A stretch of 64,000 bases of DNA, from assembly GCA_028819255.1 (NCBI GenBank), contig JAPPMB010000164.1:70109-134108 (forward strand). Reading direction: 5' to 3'. Numbering within the stretch: position 1 is the first letter of the stretch; every line of letters starts with the position of its first letter. Below the pieces are notes generated by a model. It was not told the origin of the DNA and searched no databases. It worked only from the letters and a program-made list of their open reading frames with translations. This document shows positions 36,973 through 46,426 of the stretch, in pieces. The DNA is from Bryobacterales bacterium. Lineage in GTDB: Bacteria > Acidobacteriota > Terriglobia > Bryobacterales > UBA6623. The position numbers and the translations under genes are program-made.

Positions 36973-38333
36973 TTCCTGTGCTTTGCCATCGGTGCTTCGA
37001 CGGCCTCAAGATAGCTGCCCAGCCGCCCGGAAAGGCGCTGCGCGATCTCGGGATTCTCGGCGCTGAGGTCCCTGGTCTCGCCAACGTCGCTCGCCAAGTC
37101 GAAGAGACGGGACTCTCCGGACTCGTAGAGTCTCACCAGCTTCCAGTTTCCGATGCGGATCGAGGACATCGGGGTTGTCCCCTTGAGCGTCTGGTAGTGC
37201 GGAAAATGCCAGACTAGGCCGTCAAACCGGCGTGGCAGGGGGCCTGTGCCGCCCGTCTGCAAGAGGCCCAGCAGGCTCGCACCCTCGACCTCGGAGGAAA
37301 GTTCGGCCTGAACCCGCACCATCGCCGCGACTGTCGGATAGAGGTCCGTGCCCGTGACCGGAACGGAGCTTGTGCTTCCAGCCTCGATTCCGGGGCCCCG
37401 CACCAGCATGGGCACCCGAATGCCGCCCTCCCACGTCGATGCCTTCTGGCCCCTCAAAGGCGCGTTCGTGGAGATCACGTTTCTGCCCTGATCGTGGTAG
37501 GAGCCGTTGTCGGAGGTGAAGATCACGTACGTGTCTTCGGTGAGGCCGAGACTTTCAAGCGAGTCCAGAATCCGGCCAACACCCGCATCGAGTTCGTGCG
37601 TCATGGCGGCGTGGGCGGCGTGCTTGTGGCGCTCGCCCTTCGGTTTCGCCTCGAATTCCCTCACAGTCTCTTCAAAGGCGAACACCCCAAGATGGACAGC
37701 ATAGTAGGAGACCTGCAGGAAGAACGGCTCTCCGGCCTCTTTGCGGTGGCGCAGAAAGTCCACGGCACGCGTCGTGACGCTGACCGTGCGTTTCGGGTCG
37801 GGCGCGCGCGAGCCTCCCTCCCGGTTCGAGGTGGGCCCGCTGTGGTCGTCGTAGCCGTGTCTGCCGGGGCCGCCGCCCCCAAGATGCCACTTGCCGAAGT
37901 GAGCGGTGACGTATCCCGGCCGGTGCATCTTGATGAGCTCGGCAACCGTCGTCTCCTCGTGCGGGATATGGTCGATGTGCTGCGGCGGAATCATCGGCAG
38001 CCCCTCGTAGAACTGCCCGCTGCCGCGATTGATGATGTCGGTCATCTTCAGCTGGGCCGGAGACTTTCCCGTCTGGATGGCGAGCCTCGTGGGCGAGCAG
38101 TTCGGGTGCGGTGCGTAGGCGTCGGTGAAGCGCATGCCTTCCGCTGCGAGACGCTCCAGGGCGGGGGTGTAGTGGTAGTCCGACTTCGAGTCCGGGCGGG
38201 TGGGATCCATTTGCACCGAGGTGCCCACCCAGCTCATGTCGTCGGCCAGGATGAGCACGACGTTCGGCTGGGCTGCAGCCGACAGGGCCAGGACGGACGC
38301 GACGATGACGGGCAGCAAGCGGCAGAGGGCCAT
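36969..38333 (-). CDS. Sulfatase (type I, formylglycine)
   Basis: A 454-residue exported sulfatase. Signal peptide 1-22 (LLPVIVASVLALSAAAQ), metal-binding ILADDMSW (D31, D32), and the Cys-type formylglycine motif NCSPTR with C79 followed by LAIQTGK. Further metal and sulfate ligands appear in WHLGGGG and FTSDNGSYHDQG. It should remove sulfate esters from glycans or other substrates and needs a formylglycine-generating enzyme encoded elsewhere. AAGAAT sits 8 bases before the ATG with no ribosome site. Confidence 0.93.
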   Translation of the reverse strand: MALCRLLPVIVASVLALSAAAQPNVVLILADDMSWVGTSVQMDPTRPDSKSDYHYTPALERLAAEGMRFTDAYAPHPNCSPTRLAIQTGKSPAQLKMTDIINRGSGQFYEGLPMIPPQHIDHIPHEETTVAELIKMHRPGYVTAHFGKWHLGGGGPGRHGYDDHSGPTSNREGGSRAPDPKRTVSVTTRAVDFLRHRKEAGEPFFLQVSYYAVHLGVFAFEETVREFEAKPKGERHKHAAHAAMTHELDAGVGRILDSLESLGLTEDTYVIFTSDNGSYHDQGRNVISTNAPLRGQKASTWEGGIRVPMLVRGPGIEAGSTSSVPVTGTDLYPTVAAMVRVQAELSSEVEGASLLGLLQTGGTGPLPRRFDGLVWHFPHYQTLKGTTPMSSIRIGNWKLVRLYESGESRLFDLASDVGETRDLSAENPEIAQRLSGRLGSYLEAVEAPMAKHRK

Positions 38334-38576
38334 TGGCCTTGATTCTTGCGCACCGGTGCGCAATTGGCAACCAGGGACGGAAGGCGGCGATCGGAGCCCC
38401 GCTTTCGCCTCCCTGTCTGCACGGTGGCTGGCGGAGCGCGGGGTGGTCTCATCCCTCCAACAACCGCTGCTTGGACCGGCACCGCACCGCCGGGAGCGGA
38501 ATCGAGACGAGCTGCGAGTCCGCGGACACCCGGCTGAAGGACCCCGGGCAGCAGGACGTATCCGACGCGACACGAT
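38334..38576. other. Divergent intergenic region
   Basis: A 243-base spacer between sulfatase and threonine synthase. It contains the near-palindrome GCGCACCGGTGCGC (38349-38362), a perfect 14-base inverted repeat that could be an operator or attenuating hairpin. No gene recognised. Confidence 0.5.
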
Positions 38577-39950
38577 GTGCCATCGCCTGGTCAGGAAACG
38601 GGATATGCGCTGATACCATGGACTTTGACCGCTTCGCGCTCCACGCTCCGCTGCCATGACGCCAACTGCCGGAAGCGCTACGAACTGAGCGAGGTCATCT
38701 ACTCCTGCGCAACCTGCGGCAGCCTGCTTGAGGTTTTCAATTCGTTCGACGGCGTTGAAGGGAGCGGGCTGCGCGAGCTGTGGCAGGAAAGGCGCCTCAG
38801 CCGCAGGAGGATCGATGTCAGCGGGGTCTGGCGGTTTCGTGAAATGCTGCCGTTCGTGACGGACGAGCGGCACATCGTCACGCTGCCCGAAGGCAACACC
38901 CCGCTGTTCGAAGCGCCCGCCGCAGCGGCGTATGCCGGCCTGGACGGGCTGCAGTTCAAGCACCAGGGCTACAACCCCACAGCCTCGTTCAAGGACAACG
39001 GCATGACCGCCGGCGTGACGCAGGCCCGCGTCCTGGGCATGCAAAGGGTGGCCTGCGTGTCCACAGGGAACACGTCAGCCTCGATGGCCGCGTACGCCGC
39101 CGCGGCCGACATGCAGGCGGTGATCTTCCTGCCGGCCGGCAAAATCGCCTACGGCAAGCTCGCCCAGGCACTCGAATACGGCGCCCTCACGATCCAGGTC
39201 GAAGCGAATTTCGACCGCATCCTGGCGCTGGTTCGCGAACTCGCCGTAGCCCTCGGGATCTACGTCCTCAATTCCGTCAATCCGTTTCGGATCGAAGGGC
39301 AGAAGTCGATCGTGATCGAGATGCTCGAGCAGCGGGGCTGGCGGGTCCCCGACTGGATTGTCCTGCCAGGCGGGAATCTGGGCAACATCAGTGCCTTGGG
39401 AAAGGGTCTCAGGGAACTGCGGCAGCTGGGGCTCATCGACAGTCTGCCCAGGGTCGCCGTGATCCAGGCCGAGGGGTCGGCACCATTCCATGCCCAGTTC
39501 CGGGACGGCGGCGAATTGCGCGCCGTGCGCAAGCCCGAGACGTTGGCCACGGCGATCCGCATTGGGGATCCGGTCTCGTGGAGAAAAGCGGCCTTCGAGG
39601 TTGGGACCGTGCACGGCGTCGTCGAGTCGGTGACGGAACAGGAGATCGCCGACGCCAAGGCGGTCATCGGACGCTGTGGAATCGGCTGCGAGCCTGCCTC
39701 CGCAGCCACTCTGGCCGGGATCCGCAAACTGGTCAAGGCCGGTGCCGTCAAGGCTTCGGCCGAGGTCGCGGCCATCCTGACGGGGCACCTGCTCAAGGAT
39801 CCGGACTATGTCTACCGATACCATTCCGGCCAGCTGGAGACGCCGTCCGGACAGCCGATCCGCGCGACATTCGGGAACGCACCGATCACGGTCGGGCACG
39901 ACAGGGGCAGGATCGCGGAACTCCTGGAACGGTACGCCCGGCCGGCCTAG
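38577..39950 (+). CDS. thrC: Threonine synthase
   Basis: A PLP enzyme converting O-phosphohomoserine to threonine. The N-terminus has a zinc-ribbon-like pair (CHDANC, CATC) found in one threonine-synthase branch; the PLP lysine lies in NPTASFKDNGM, and CVSTGNTSASMAAYAA, LPAGKIAYGKLAQAL, PGGNLGNISALGKGL follow. End ATFGNAPITVGHDRGRI fits. The start is unclear: GTG 38577 gives 457 residues; TTG 38625 would drop 16. No clear ribosome site supports either. It converges with ilvD with 5 bases between stops. Confidence 0.93.
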   Translation: MPSPGQETGYALIPWTLTASRSTLRCHDANCRKRYELSEVIYSCATCGSLLEVFNSFDGVEGSGLRELWQERRLSRRRIDVSGVWRFREMLPFVTDERHIVTLPEGNTPLFEAPAAAAYAGLDGLQFKHQGYNPTASFKDNGMTAGVTQARVLGMQRVACVSTGNTSASMAAYAAAADMQAVIFLPAGKIAYGKLAQALEYGALTIQVEANFDRILALVRELAVALGIYVLNSVNPFRIEGQKSIVIEMLEQRGWRVPDWIVLPGGNLGNISALGKGLRELRQLGLIDSLPRVAVIQAEGSAPFHAQFRDGGELRAVRKPETLATAIRIGDPVSWRKAAFEVGTVHGVVESVTEQEIADAKAVIGRCGIGCEPASAATLAGIRKLVKAGAVKASAEVAAILTGHLLKDPDYVYRYHSGQLETPSGQPIRATFGNAPITVGHDRGRIAELLERYARPA

Positions 39951-39955
39951 CGCTC

Positions 39956-41635
39956 CTACTGCGGGTGCGTGACCGCACCCTGCGAGGAAGAGGACACGAG
40001 CATCGCGTATTTTGCGAACACTCCCGACCGGTAGCGCGTCGGAGGGGGCTCTGCAGAGGCCAGGCGCGCCGCGATCTCGGCGTCCGAGAGCTCGACATCG
40101 AGCCTGCGCTCCGCGCAATCGACGACGACCGTGTCCCCGTTCCTGACTGCGGCGATCGGTCCCCCGCGTGCGGCCTCGGGGGCGACGTGCCCCACCATCA
40201 GGCCGCGCGTAGCGCCGCTGAACCGACCGTCCGTCAGCAACGCCACGGTCTCTCCGAGACCCGCTCCGACAATCGCGGCTGTGACACCCAGCATCTCGCG
40301 CATCCCAGGGCCGCCGGCGGGGCCCTCGTAGCGGATCACCACGACGTCGCCGTCGACGATCTCGCCGCCGGTCACGGCCTGCATTGCCGACTCCTCGTTC
40401 TCGTAGACCCTCGCCGGACCGCGGTGTCGGAGGTGCTTGCCGCCAGCCACTTTCACCACACCCCCTTCGGGTGCGAGGTTGCCCTTGAGGATGACGAGGC
40501 CTCCTGTCTCCTTGATCGGGTTGTCAATCGCCCGAACGACCTCTTGGCCGGGGGTCTCGGACGCGCCTGCGCTTGCGTCCCCCAGCGTCAGTCCGGTGAC
40601 GGTCATTTGCGCACCGTCCACGTAGGCCCCTTCCACAAGCCTCTTTGCGATCAGCTGGATTCCGCCTGCCTTGTCGACATCCGCGGCCACGAACCGGCCG
40701 CCCGGCTTGAGGTCCACCAGAAGGGGAGTGCGTTCGCTGATCTCATCGAAGTCCTCGATGTCGAGGTTGACTCCGCAGTCCCGGGCCAAGGCCAGCAGGT
40801 GCAGCACGGCGTTTGTAGAGCCGCCGGTGGCGGCGACACTGGCGATCGCGTTCTCGAAGGCCTTGCGGTTCATGAAGTCGCGGGGGCGCCGGTTCGCCTT
40901 GAGGGCCTCCATGAGCACGAATCCGGCCTGGTAGCCCGCGTCGTCCTTGCGCGGGTCGACCGCTGGTATGCTCGCCGTTCCCATCGGCGAGATTCCGAGC
41001 ATCTCCATCGCGGTCGCCATCGTGTTTGCCGTGTACTGGCCGCCGCATGCCCCGGCCCCCGGGCAGGCGTGATCCTCGATCTCGAGGAGCTGGGCATCGC
41101 TGATCTTGCCGGCCGCGTGGGCTCCGACAGCCTCAAACACGTCCTGGATCGTGATGTCGACGCCGTTCACCTGTCCGGGCAGGATCGACCCGCCGTACAG
41201 CAGCACGGAAGGCACGTTGACGCGGGCGAGGCCCATCGCGCCGGCGGGAATCGTCTTGTCGCAGGCCACAAGTGCGATCAATCCGTCGAACATGTAGCTG
41301 CGGGCGGCAAGTTCGATCGAGTCGGCGATGATCTCGCGACTCACCAGAGACCCCTTCATTCCCTCCGTGCCCATCGTGATGCCGTCGCTCACGGCGATAG
41401 TATTGAACTCCATCGGCGTCCCGCCGGCGGCCCTGACGCCCTCCTTCACCTTCACCGCCAAGTCCCTCAGCGTGAAGTTGCAGGGCATGGTCTCGATCCA
41501 GGTGTTCGCGATCCCGATGATCGGCTTTGCAAGATCCTCGTCGGTGAATCCGATGGCCTTGAACATCGAGCGGGCGGGAGCCCGGTCCCGACCATCGGTG
41601 ATCGTCGCGCTGGCGTGCTTGAGGGGGTTTGGCAT
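39956..41635 (-). CDS. ilvD: Dihydroxy-acid dehydratase
   Basis: A 559-residue iron-sulfur enzyme of valine and isoleucine synthesis. Cluster cysteines lie in METMPCN-type [24 protein letters not shown] and [15 protein letters not shown]-terminal motifs [24 protein letters not shown] and VFAKYAMLV are standard. A GGAAGG lies upstream of the ATG. It stands apart from other branched-chain genes. Confidence 0.97.
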   Translation of the reverse strand: MPNPLKHASATITDGRDRAPARSMFKAIGFTDEDLAKPIIGIANTWIETMPCNFTLRDLAVKVKEGVRAAGGTPMEFNTIAVSDGITMGTEGMKGSLVSREIIADSIELAARSYMFDGLIALVACDKTIPAGAMGLARVNVPSVLLYGGSILPGQVNGVDITIQDVFEAVGAHAAGKISDAQLLEIEDHACPGAGACGGQYTANTMATAMEMLGISPMGTASIPAVDPRKDDAGYQAGFVLMEALKANRRPRDFMNRKAFENAIASVAATGGSTNAVLHLLALARDCGVNLDIEDFDEISERTPLLVDLKPGGRFVAADVDKAGGIQLIAKRLVEGAYVDGAQMTVTGLTLGDASAGASETPGQEVVRAIDNPIKETGGLVILKGNLAPEGGVVKVAGGKHLRHRGPARVYENEESAMQAVTGGEIVDGDVVVIRYEGPAGGPGMREMLGVTAAIVGAGLGETVALLTDGRFSGATRGLMVGHVAPEAARGGPIAAVRNGDTVVVDCAERRLDVELSDAEIAARLASAEPPPTRYRSGVFAKYAMLVSSSSQGAVTHPQ

Positions 41636-41844
41636 GGTTGTCGGCCTTCCGGCTGGGAATCAATCAGTCTACCAGCGGATTTGGCGGCCCGTGACGGATT
41701 CGACCCACCTGTGCCGGCCGTCTCGGGACCGAGGCAGGGTCGCATTCGGACGGGCCGGGAGGGCCGCGCTAGACTTGGCGGGAAAGGCACACTCGATCAG
41801 CAACCGATGGTCCGGAAGGCTGGTCGAGCCGAGGGCCGGACACT

Positions 41845-42234
41845 GTGCGCACAGAGAGTGAATGGAGGCGGATTCTCTCGCCGGAGCAGTATCGCGTGCT
41901 GCGCCGGCACGGCACCGAGCGCGCCGGCACGAGCCCTTTGAACTACGAGAAGCGTGCGGGCACGTTCCGTTGCGCCGGCTGCGATGCCCCGCTGTACGCC
42001 TCGGGCGCGAAGTTCGAGAGCGGTACCGGCTGGCCCAGCTTCCGCGAGGCCGTCGAGAATGCCGTTGGGACCTCGACCGACCGGTCATTCTTCATGACCA
42101 GGACGGAGGTTCACTGTCGGCGCTGCGGGGGGCACCTCGGGCACGTCTTCGACGACGGCCCCCTCCCGACGGGCAAGCGGCACTGCATCAACGGTGTGGC
42201 GCTGCGGTTCGAGCCCGACGCGGGACGCGCCTGA
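41845..42234 (+). CDS. msrB: Peptide methionine-(R)-sulfoxide reductase
   Basis: A 129-residue reductase repairing oxidised methionine. Two zinc-binding CxxC pairs (FRCAGCDAPLY and VHCRRCGGHLGHVF) and the catalytic RHCINGVALRF are in place. GTG start at 41845. Family core is complete; the resolving-Cys position near GTGWPSF carries no Cys, as in many MsrB. Confidence 0.95.
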   Translation: MRTESEWRRILSPEQYRVLRRHGTERAGTSPLNYEKRAGTFRCAGCDAPLYASGAKFESGTGWPSFREAVENAVGTSTDRSFFMTRTEVHCRRCGGHLGHVFDDGPLPTGKRHCINGVALRFEPDAGRA

Positions 42235-42295
42235 GAATCGGCGTGCATGACGGACCTGTCCAGTCCGGCCCCGCACGTGAGGTAGCCTTGTTCCC

Positions 42296-43081
42296 ATGAT
42301 TCGAGGCGTCCTGTTCGACTTGGACGGCGTGCTCTACAACGGTGACGAGGCCATCGAGGGAGCAGGTGCCGCCGTCGCGTCCGTGCGCGCCGCCGGCGTT
42401 CCCTCGCTGTTCGTCACGAACACCACGTCCAAGCCTCGGAGCGCTCTGGTCGAGAAACTTCGCGGATTCGGAGTGGAAGCCGAGCCGGCCGAATTTCTGA
42501 CGCCCCCAGTCGCGTCCGCGGGATGGATTCGCGGGCGTGGCGACGGCCTGGCGGCACTCTTCGTTCCCGACGCCACGCGCCGGGAGTTCCTCGGCCTGGA
42601 GGGCGATGCGGAGTCTCCCGATCTCCGCTATGTGGTGATCGGCGACCTGGGAGCCGCCTGGGACTACGGCACGCTGAATCGCGCATTTCGTCTGCTTCAC
42701 GCCAGCCCGGACCGCGAGCTGGTCGCGCTGGGACTCACCCGCTACTGGCGCTCGCCCGACGGTCTGAACCTCGACGTGGCCCCGTTCGTCGCGGCCCTGG
42801 AATGCGCCACGGGCCGCAGGGCGACCGTTCTCGGAAAGCCGGCGCCCGAGTTCTTCCGGCAGGCCGCCGCCAAGCTCGGCCTGCGGCGCGAGGATCTGCT
42901 GATGATCGGCGACGACATCAGAGCCGACGTGATAGGGGCGAAGCGCGCGGGGCTGCAGGCGGCGCTCGTGCGGACGGGGAAGTTCAGCCGCGGGGACCTG
43001 GACTTGGAGGGCGAGCGCCCTGACTGGGTGCTTGATTCGGTGCGCGACCTACCCGGGCTGCTTGCGCACTGCGGTGACTGA
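42296..43081 (+). CDS. HAD-family phosphatase, IIA type
   Basis: A 261-residue HAD hydrolase of the NagD/LHPP group. Motif I DLDGVLYNGDEAI, motif II LFVTNTTSKPRS, motif III with K in LGKPAPEFF, and motif IV GDDIRADVIGAKRAGL. The cap is of C2 type. Closest to phospholysine/phosphohistidine pyrophosphatase-like proteins; the true substrate is open. TAGCCT sits 7 bases before the ATG. Its end overlaps the converging methyltransferase gene by 33 bases. Confidence 0.88.
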   Translation: MIRGVLFDLDGVLYNGDEAIEGAGAAVASVRAAGVPSLFVTNTTSKPRSALVEKLRGFGVEAEPAEFLTPPVASAGWIRGRGDGLAALFVPDATRREFLGLEGDAESPDLRYVVIGDLGAAWDYGTLNRAFRLLHASPDRELVALGLTRYWRSPDGLNLDVAPFVAALECATGRRATVLGKPAPEFFRQAAAKLGLRREDLLMIGDDIRADVIGAKRAGLQAALVRTGKFSRGDLDLEGERPDWVLDSVRDLPGLLAHCGD

Positions 43082-43687
43082 CTTCGTCAGGCCGAGGAAT
43101 CTCTCGCGCTCGATCGTCGCGTCGGGGAACACCCTCTGCAGCTCCTGTTCGGCGAGCAGGCGAATGTTCTCGACGAAGCCCCTGGCCTCTTCCCGTCCGG
43201 GGCGCTGCAGCCAGCCCCACACGGTGAAGTTCCGCGCGAGACGGACCTGCCAGTTCCGGGGCAGGAAGTGGAATCCCGGGGTCAGCGTGTGTGCCTCGAC
43301 GGGAAACCGCCTGTTCGGCGTCTGCACGGCGTAGCCGCGGCCAACGCGCGCGATTTCGCGGGCCATCGCAGCGCGGCTGCCCGCGTCGGCGAGATGTTCG
43401 ATGACGGAGTTGCAGTAGACGACGTCGAAGGCGCCGTCGGCAAAGGGGAGCGATCGGCCATCCGCCTGGACCCACGGCATGGCCCGGGGATTCAGGTCGC
43501 GGGATTCCAGGTTCGCGATCGTCACTGCGGGGCACGGCGACAGCCAGCGCCAGTAGTACTCGTCGCCTCCGAGGTCGAGGACCTTCGTGGACGGCCCCAC
43601 GGCGAAGGTCTTCGCGAAACGGCGCAGGCGACGGGTGCGAAAGTGCCGGGCCAGCGGCCTGTGGAGCGCGGCGAAGCGGCCTCGCAT
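43049..43687 (-). CDS. Class I SAM-dependent methyltransferase
   Basis: A 212-residue methyltransferase: motif I KVLDLGGDEYYWRW, then SLPFADGAFDVVYCNSVIEHL (motif II/III of the UbiE-type family), ARVGRGYAVQTPNRRFPVEAHTLTPGFHFLP. The last feature is seen in lipid or polysaccharide methyltransferases. Substrate unknown. Last gene of a minus-strand run that begins with the M20 peptidase. Confidence 0.85.
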   Translation of the reverse strand: MRGRFAALHRPLARHFRTRRLRRFAKTFAVGPSTKVLDLGGDEYYWRWLSPCPAVTIANLESRDLNPRAMPWVQADGRSLPFADGAFDVVYCNSVIEHLADAGSRAAMAREIARVGRGYAVQTPNRRFPVEAHTLTPGFHFLPRNWQVRLARNFTVWGWLQRPGREEARGFVENIRLLAEQELQRVFPDATIERERFLGLTKSVTAVRKQPG

Positions 43688-43733
43688 CAGAGTCCGGCGA
43701 GGCGCCCCGCGCCGGCCCCGAGGCAGACGGATC

Positions 43734-44219
43734 TCACTTGCCGACGGACCGGGGAGTCAGAAGCCAGGACAGCTCGGCGCGCGGCTGCACTCCGGCCGCT
43801 CCCACATCGAGGGCGACCAGTCCGGACTTCTTGAGCCACAGCGCGTCCGCCCGGGCTCCGATCAGCAAAGTGACGAGCGAGCTCAGCTGGGGGTTGTGGC
43901 CCACAGCCATGGTGTCTCCCGATCTCAGATGGTCGCGAAGTTCGCTCCACAGGTCGAATGCGCTCACGAACGGAACCAGGCCGTGCGTCTGGATCGGCCG
44001 GCCGGCGGTGGCCAGCTCCCGAATCGCAATCTCCGCGGTCTGCACGGCCCGCGCGTAGGGACTTGTCAGGATCGTTGCCGGCCGCACTCCGACGCGGCAG
44101 GCGTGCGACAGCACTCGCCTGGCCTTCGCCCGGCCCCGGCCGGTCAGCTGTCTCGCGGAATCCGCCTGGCCTGGCCGGTGGGCCTCGGCGATTGCGTGGC
44201 GCAGAACGTACAGGGTCAT
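43734..44219 (-). CDS. sixA: Phosphohistidine phosphatase SixA
   Basis: A 161-residue histidine-phosphatase (RHG superfamily). Phosphate pocket LYVLRHAIAEAH with catalytic His8, TSPYARAVQTAEIA, and second His in MAVGHNPQLSSL. SixA removes phosphate from histidine-containing phosphotransfer domains. The start is MTLYVLRHA; the upstream extension is Arg/Gly-rich and not family-like. Confidence 0.9.
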   Translation of the reverse strand: MTLYVLRHAIAEAHRPGQADSARQLTGRGRAKARRVLSHACRVGVRPATILTSPYARAVQTAEIAIRELATAGRPIQTHGLVPFVSAFDLWSELRDHLRSGDTMAVGHNPQLSSLVTLLIGARADALWLKKSGLVALDVGAAGVQPRAELSWLLTPRSVGK

Positions 44220-44345
44220 CTGTTGCAGTCTGAGTCGCTGTCGACCTGTCCGCCGGGATCCCGGCGGCCCGACACCGTCGGCGCTCGCAGTCCTGCGGGA
44301 CCGCAAGCCCTCAACCGCCCGGAATCTCGCGATGCAGGCGCAGGG

Positions 44346-44567
44346 CTAGCTGCGATAGCGGTAGACGATTCGCCCCCGCGTCAGGTCGTACGGGGAGAGT
44401 TCCACGTTGACCCGGTCGCCGGTCAGAATGCGAATTCGGTGCTTGCGCAGCTTGCCTGCGATCTGGGCGAGGACCTTGTGCTTGTTGTCGAGCTCCACGC
44501 TGAAGATGCCACCGGGGTGGCGCTCGATGATGGTTCCGGTGACCTCAATGCCCTCTTCTTTTGCCAT
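44346..44567 (-). CDS. infA: Translation initiation factor IF-1
   Basis: A 73-residue S1/OB-fold protein that binds the ribosomal A site in initiation. The sequence [13 protein letters not shown]...[41 protein letters not shown] covers the full family. A good ribosome site (CAGGAGCC) precedes the ATG. It is separate from a ribosomal-protein operon, which is the usual context, and lies between hydrolase genes. Confidence 0.96.
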   Translation of the reverse strand: MAKEEGIEVTGTIIERHPGGIFSVELDNKHKVLAQIAGKLRKHRIRILTGDRVNVELSPYDLTRGRIVYRYRS

Positions 44568-44640
44568 ACGGCTCCTGGTTGTCTGCCTCCTCGGGGAATC
44601 GCAACCTAGTATTGCAGACCCCGCAGGTTCCTACGCGAGC

Positions 44641-45387
44641 TCATTCCCCAAAAACTTTCGCCGCCGTGTCCCAGAGGATGGCCCGCTTGTCGTCTTCCGG
44701 CACCGGCAGCGTCTCGATCTTGCCGATCTCGGTCTCGAGGCTCTCCGGAAGATCCGACCCGGCCATCAGGCGGTCGGCCCCCACATGCTGCAGGATTTCC
44801 AGGATCGCGTGGGGCATCAGGGTGGAGAGCTCGATGTAGATGTTGGGGCACACGGTTGCGGCCACTGCGGCCTCGAGCGAGTAGATGCCCCCTCCGGCGT
44901 GGCCCAGCACGATGCGGAGGTCCGCGTACCTGCGCGCGGGGTGGATGAACAGAGACGGCAGCGCGAACGGCGCGCCGGCGCCAGTGTGGCAGACCAGCGC
45001 CAGGCCGTTCTCCAGAGCGGTCTCGAACAGGAAGCCGCTGCGCTCCGAGAGCGGGTTGAGGCCCTGGTACTGGGGCTGGAACTTGAGAGCGCGGAATCCG
45101 TAGGTCTCGCGGCAGCGCCTCACTTCGTCCCTGTACGTGCCCTCCGCCACGAACGGATCCAGACACGCCGCGCCGACGAACCTGTCCGGGTAGGACTTCA
45201 CTGCGCGTCCGATCTCGTCGTGCTCCCTGCGGAAGTCCTCCACCACGGGAAAGGGAATTAGCAGCGATCGGTCCACGCCGGACGCGTCCATGGCGCGCAG
45301 CATGCCCTCGACGGTGGCTACGCGTCCGGAATGCCGCGCCCGGCCGAGGTGGGTGTGGGTGTCGAACACCCGTCGTGCGCTTCTCAC
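44641..45387 (-). CDS. Amidohydrolase-family metal hydrolase
   Basis: A 248-residue TIM-barrel hydrolase of the amidohydrolase-2 type. Metal ligands: DTHTHLG (H11, H13), LVCHTGAG, LGHAGGG and the catalytic Asp in MAGSDLPES. The substrate is unknown; related enzymes act on decarboxylation or hydrolysis of aromatic or acyl substrates. GTG start at 45387. It follows the M20 peptidase by 25 bases, and the two may form an operon. Confidence 0.82.
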   Translation of the reverse strand: MRSARRVFDTHTHLGRARHSGRVATVEGMLRAMDASGVDRSLLIPFPVVEDFRREHDEIGRAVKSYPDRFVGAACLDPFVAEGTYRDEVRRCRETYGFRALKFQPQYQGLNPLSERSGFLFETALENGLALVCHTGAGAPFALPSLFIHPARRYADLRIVLGHAGGGIYSLEAAVAATVCPNIYIELSTLMPHAILEILQHVGADRLMAGSDLPESLETEIGKIETLPVPEDDKRAILWDTAAKVFGE

Positions 45388-45412
45388 GGTACCCTGTCCG
45401 CCGCCGGGAAGC

Positions 45413-46426
45413 TCAGGCGCCCGCCGCCGAGTCGAGGAGCGACCGGGCCAGCCGCTGGTAGAGGCCGATCGCCTCCGTGATCTGGCGCTTCGGGATGCGC
45501 TCTTCGGCCGTGTGCGCGTGGTGGATGGATCCTGGGCCGATCAGCAGTGGACGGCCCCAGTTGGTCAGCTTGGGGATGTCGGTTGTGTACTTCACGATCG
45601 AGGTCTCGAACCCGTCCATGCCCAGGAGGCGCAGGGCGGGGGTGAAGGAGAAGAACTCCACATCCACGCCATCCAGCGCCGACATTGCGAGTGCCTTGGT
45701 CTCCTCCAGGTCGGCCACGACGCGGACCACCACCGATGCGGACGCATAGTCAGGGATGATGTTGGCCGCCGGACCGGCGTCCAGAGTGCCGATGTTCACC
45801 GTGGTCTCGCCGAGGAGCGGGTCCGAGGGCCAGCGGATCGATCGCAGCCGGCTGAGCCTGTCAAGAAGGATTTCGGTGGCGGACCTCCCGAGTTCCGGAT
45901 ACGCCGAGTGGCAGGCCCGGCCCGCGACGCGAATCTTGAACCCCAGGGTGCCCTTGGATGCCAGTGCCAGCTGGTTCTCGGTCGGCTCCCCGTTGATCAG
46001 GTACTGCACCGCAGGCGGATCCAGATTGGCGTGGGCTGCGCCAATGCCGTCGACCTCCTCGCCGACGACCAGTAGGAGGCCGAGCCCCCGAACGCCGTCC
46101 TCCAGCAGGGACTCGACGGCCTTGATCATCGCGGCGGCGATTCCGTGCGTGTCGCATGCTCCGCGCCCCCAGATGAATTCGTCATCCTCGCGCGAGGGGA
46201 TGAACGGCGGCACGGTGTCCATGTGCGTGGAGAAGACCACCGTGGGATCGCCCCAGCTGGCCCATACGTTGTTGCGTCCGGGCGCAACCTCCTGCCTCTC
46301 GATCGTCCCACCGTGCCGCTCCGCCAGGGGCCGCAGATGGCCGAACAGGAAGTCCCCGATCTCCCCCTCGTTCGGCGTGACCGAATCGATGTCGATCAGG
46401 GACCGAGTGAGCTCGAAGGCGTCCAT
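45413..46426 (-). CDS. M20-family metallopeptidase/deacylase
   Basis: A 337-residue dizinc enzyme. Metal ligands H68 and D92 and the catalytic E123 appear in FSTHMDTVPPF, WGRGACDTHG and VVGEEVDGIG. Dimerisation-domain strands follow (LGFKIRVAGRACHSAYPELG). It resembles ArgE/DapE/LysK deacylases of amino-acid synthesis; the exact substrate is undecided. The start MDAFELTRSL begins at the family's first helix; the frame is open 20 codons further upstream. Confidence 0.85.
   Translation of the reverse strand: MDAFELTRSLIDIDSVTPNEGEIGDFLFGHLRPLAERHGGTIERQEVAPGRNNVWASWGDPTVVFSTHMDTVPPFIPSREDDEFIWGRGACDTHGIAAAMIKAVESLLEDGVRGLGLLLVVGEEVDGIGAAHANLDPPAVQYLINGEPTENQLALASKGTLGFKIRVAGRACHSAYPELGRSATEILLDRLSRLRSIRWPSDPLLGETTVNIGTLDAGPAANIIPDYASASVVVRVVADLEETKALAMSALDGVDVEFFSFTPALRLLGMDGFETSIVKYTTDIPKLTNWGRPLLIGPGSIHHAHTAEERIPKRQITEAIGLYQRLARSLLDSAAGA

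Noticed and set aside
38334-39044. Upstream extension of the sulfatase reading frame
   Set aside because: Would place more than 200 residues before a clear signal peptide and run across the threonine synthase start.
39578-41941. Long plus-strand frame covering thrC and ilvD
   Set aside because: Spans two real genes in a non-coding frame; its translation is low in complexity and lacks motifs.
44220-44306. N-terminal extension of SixA
   Set aside because: In-frame upstream Met would add 29 Arg/Gly-rich residues before MTLYVLRHA; family proteins begin at the latter.
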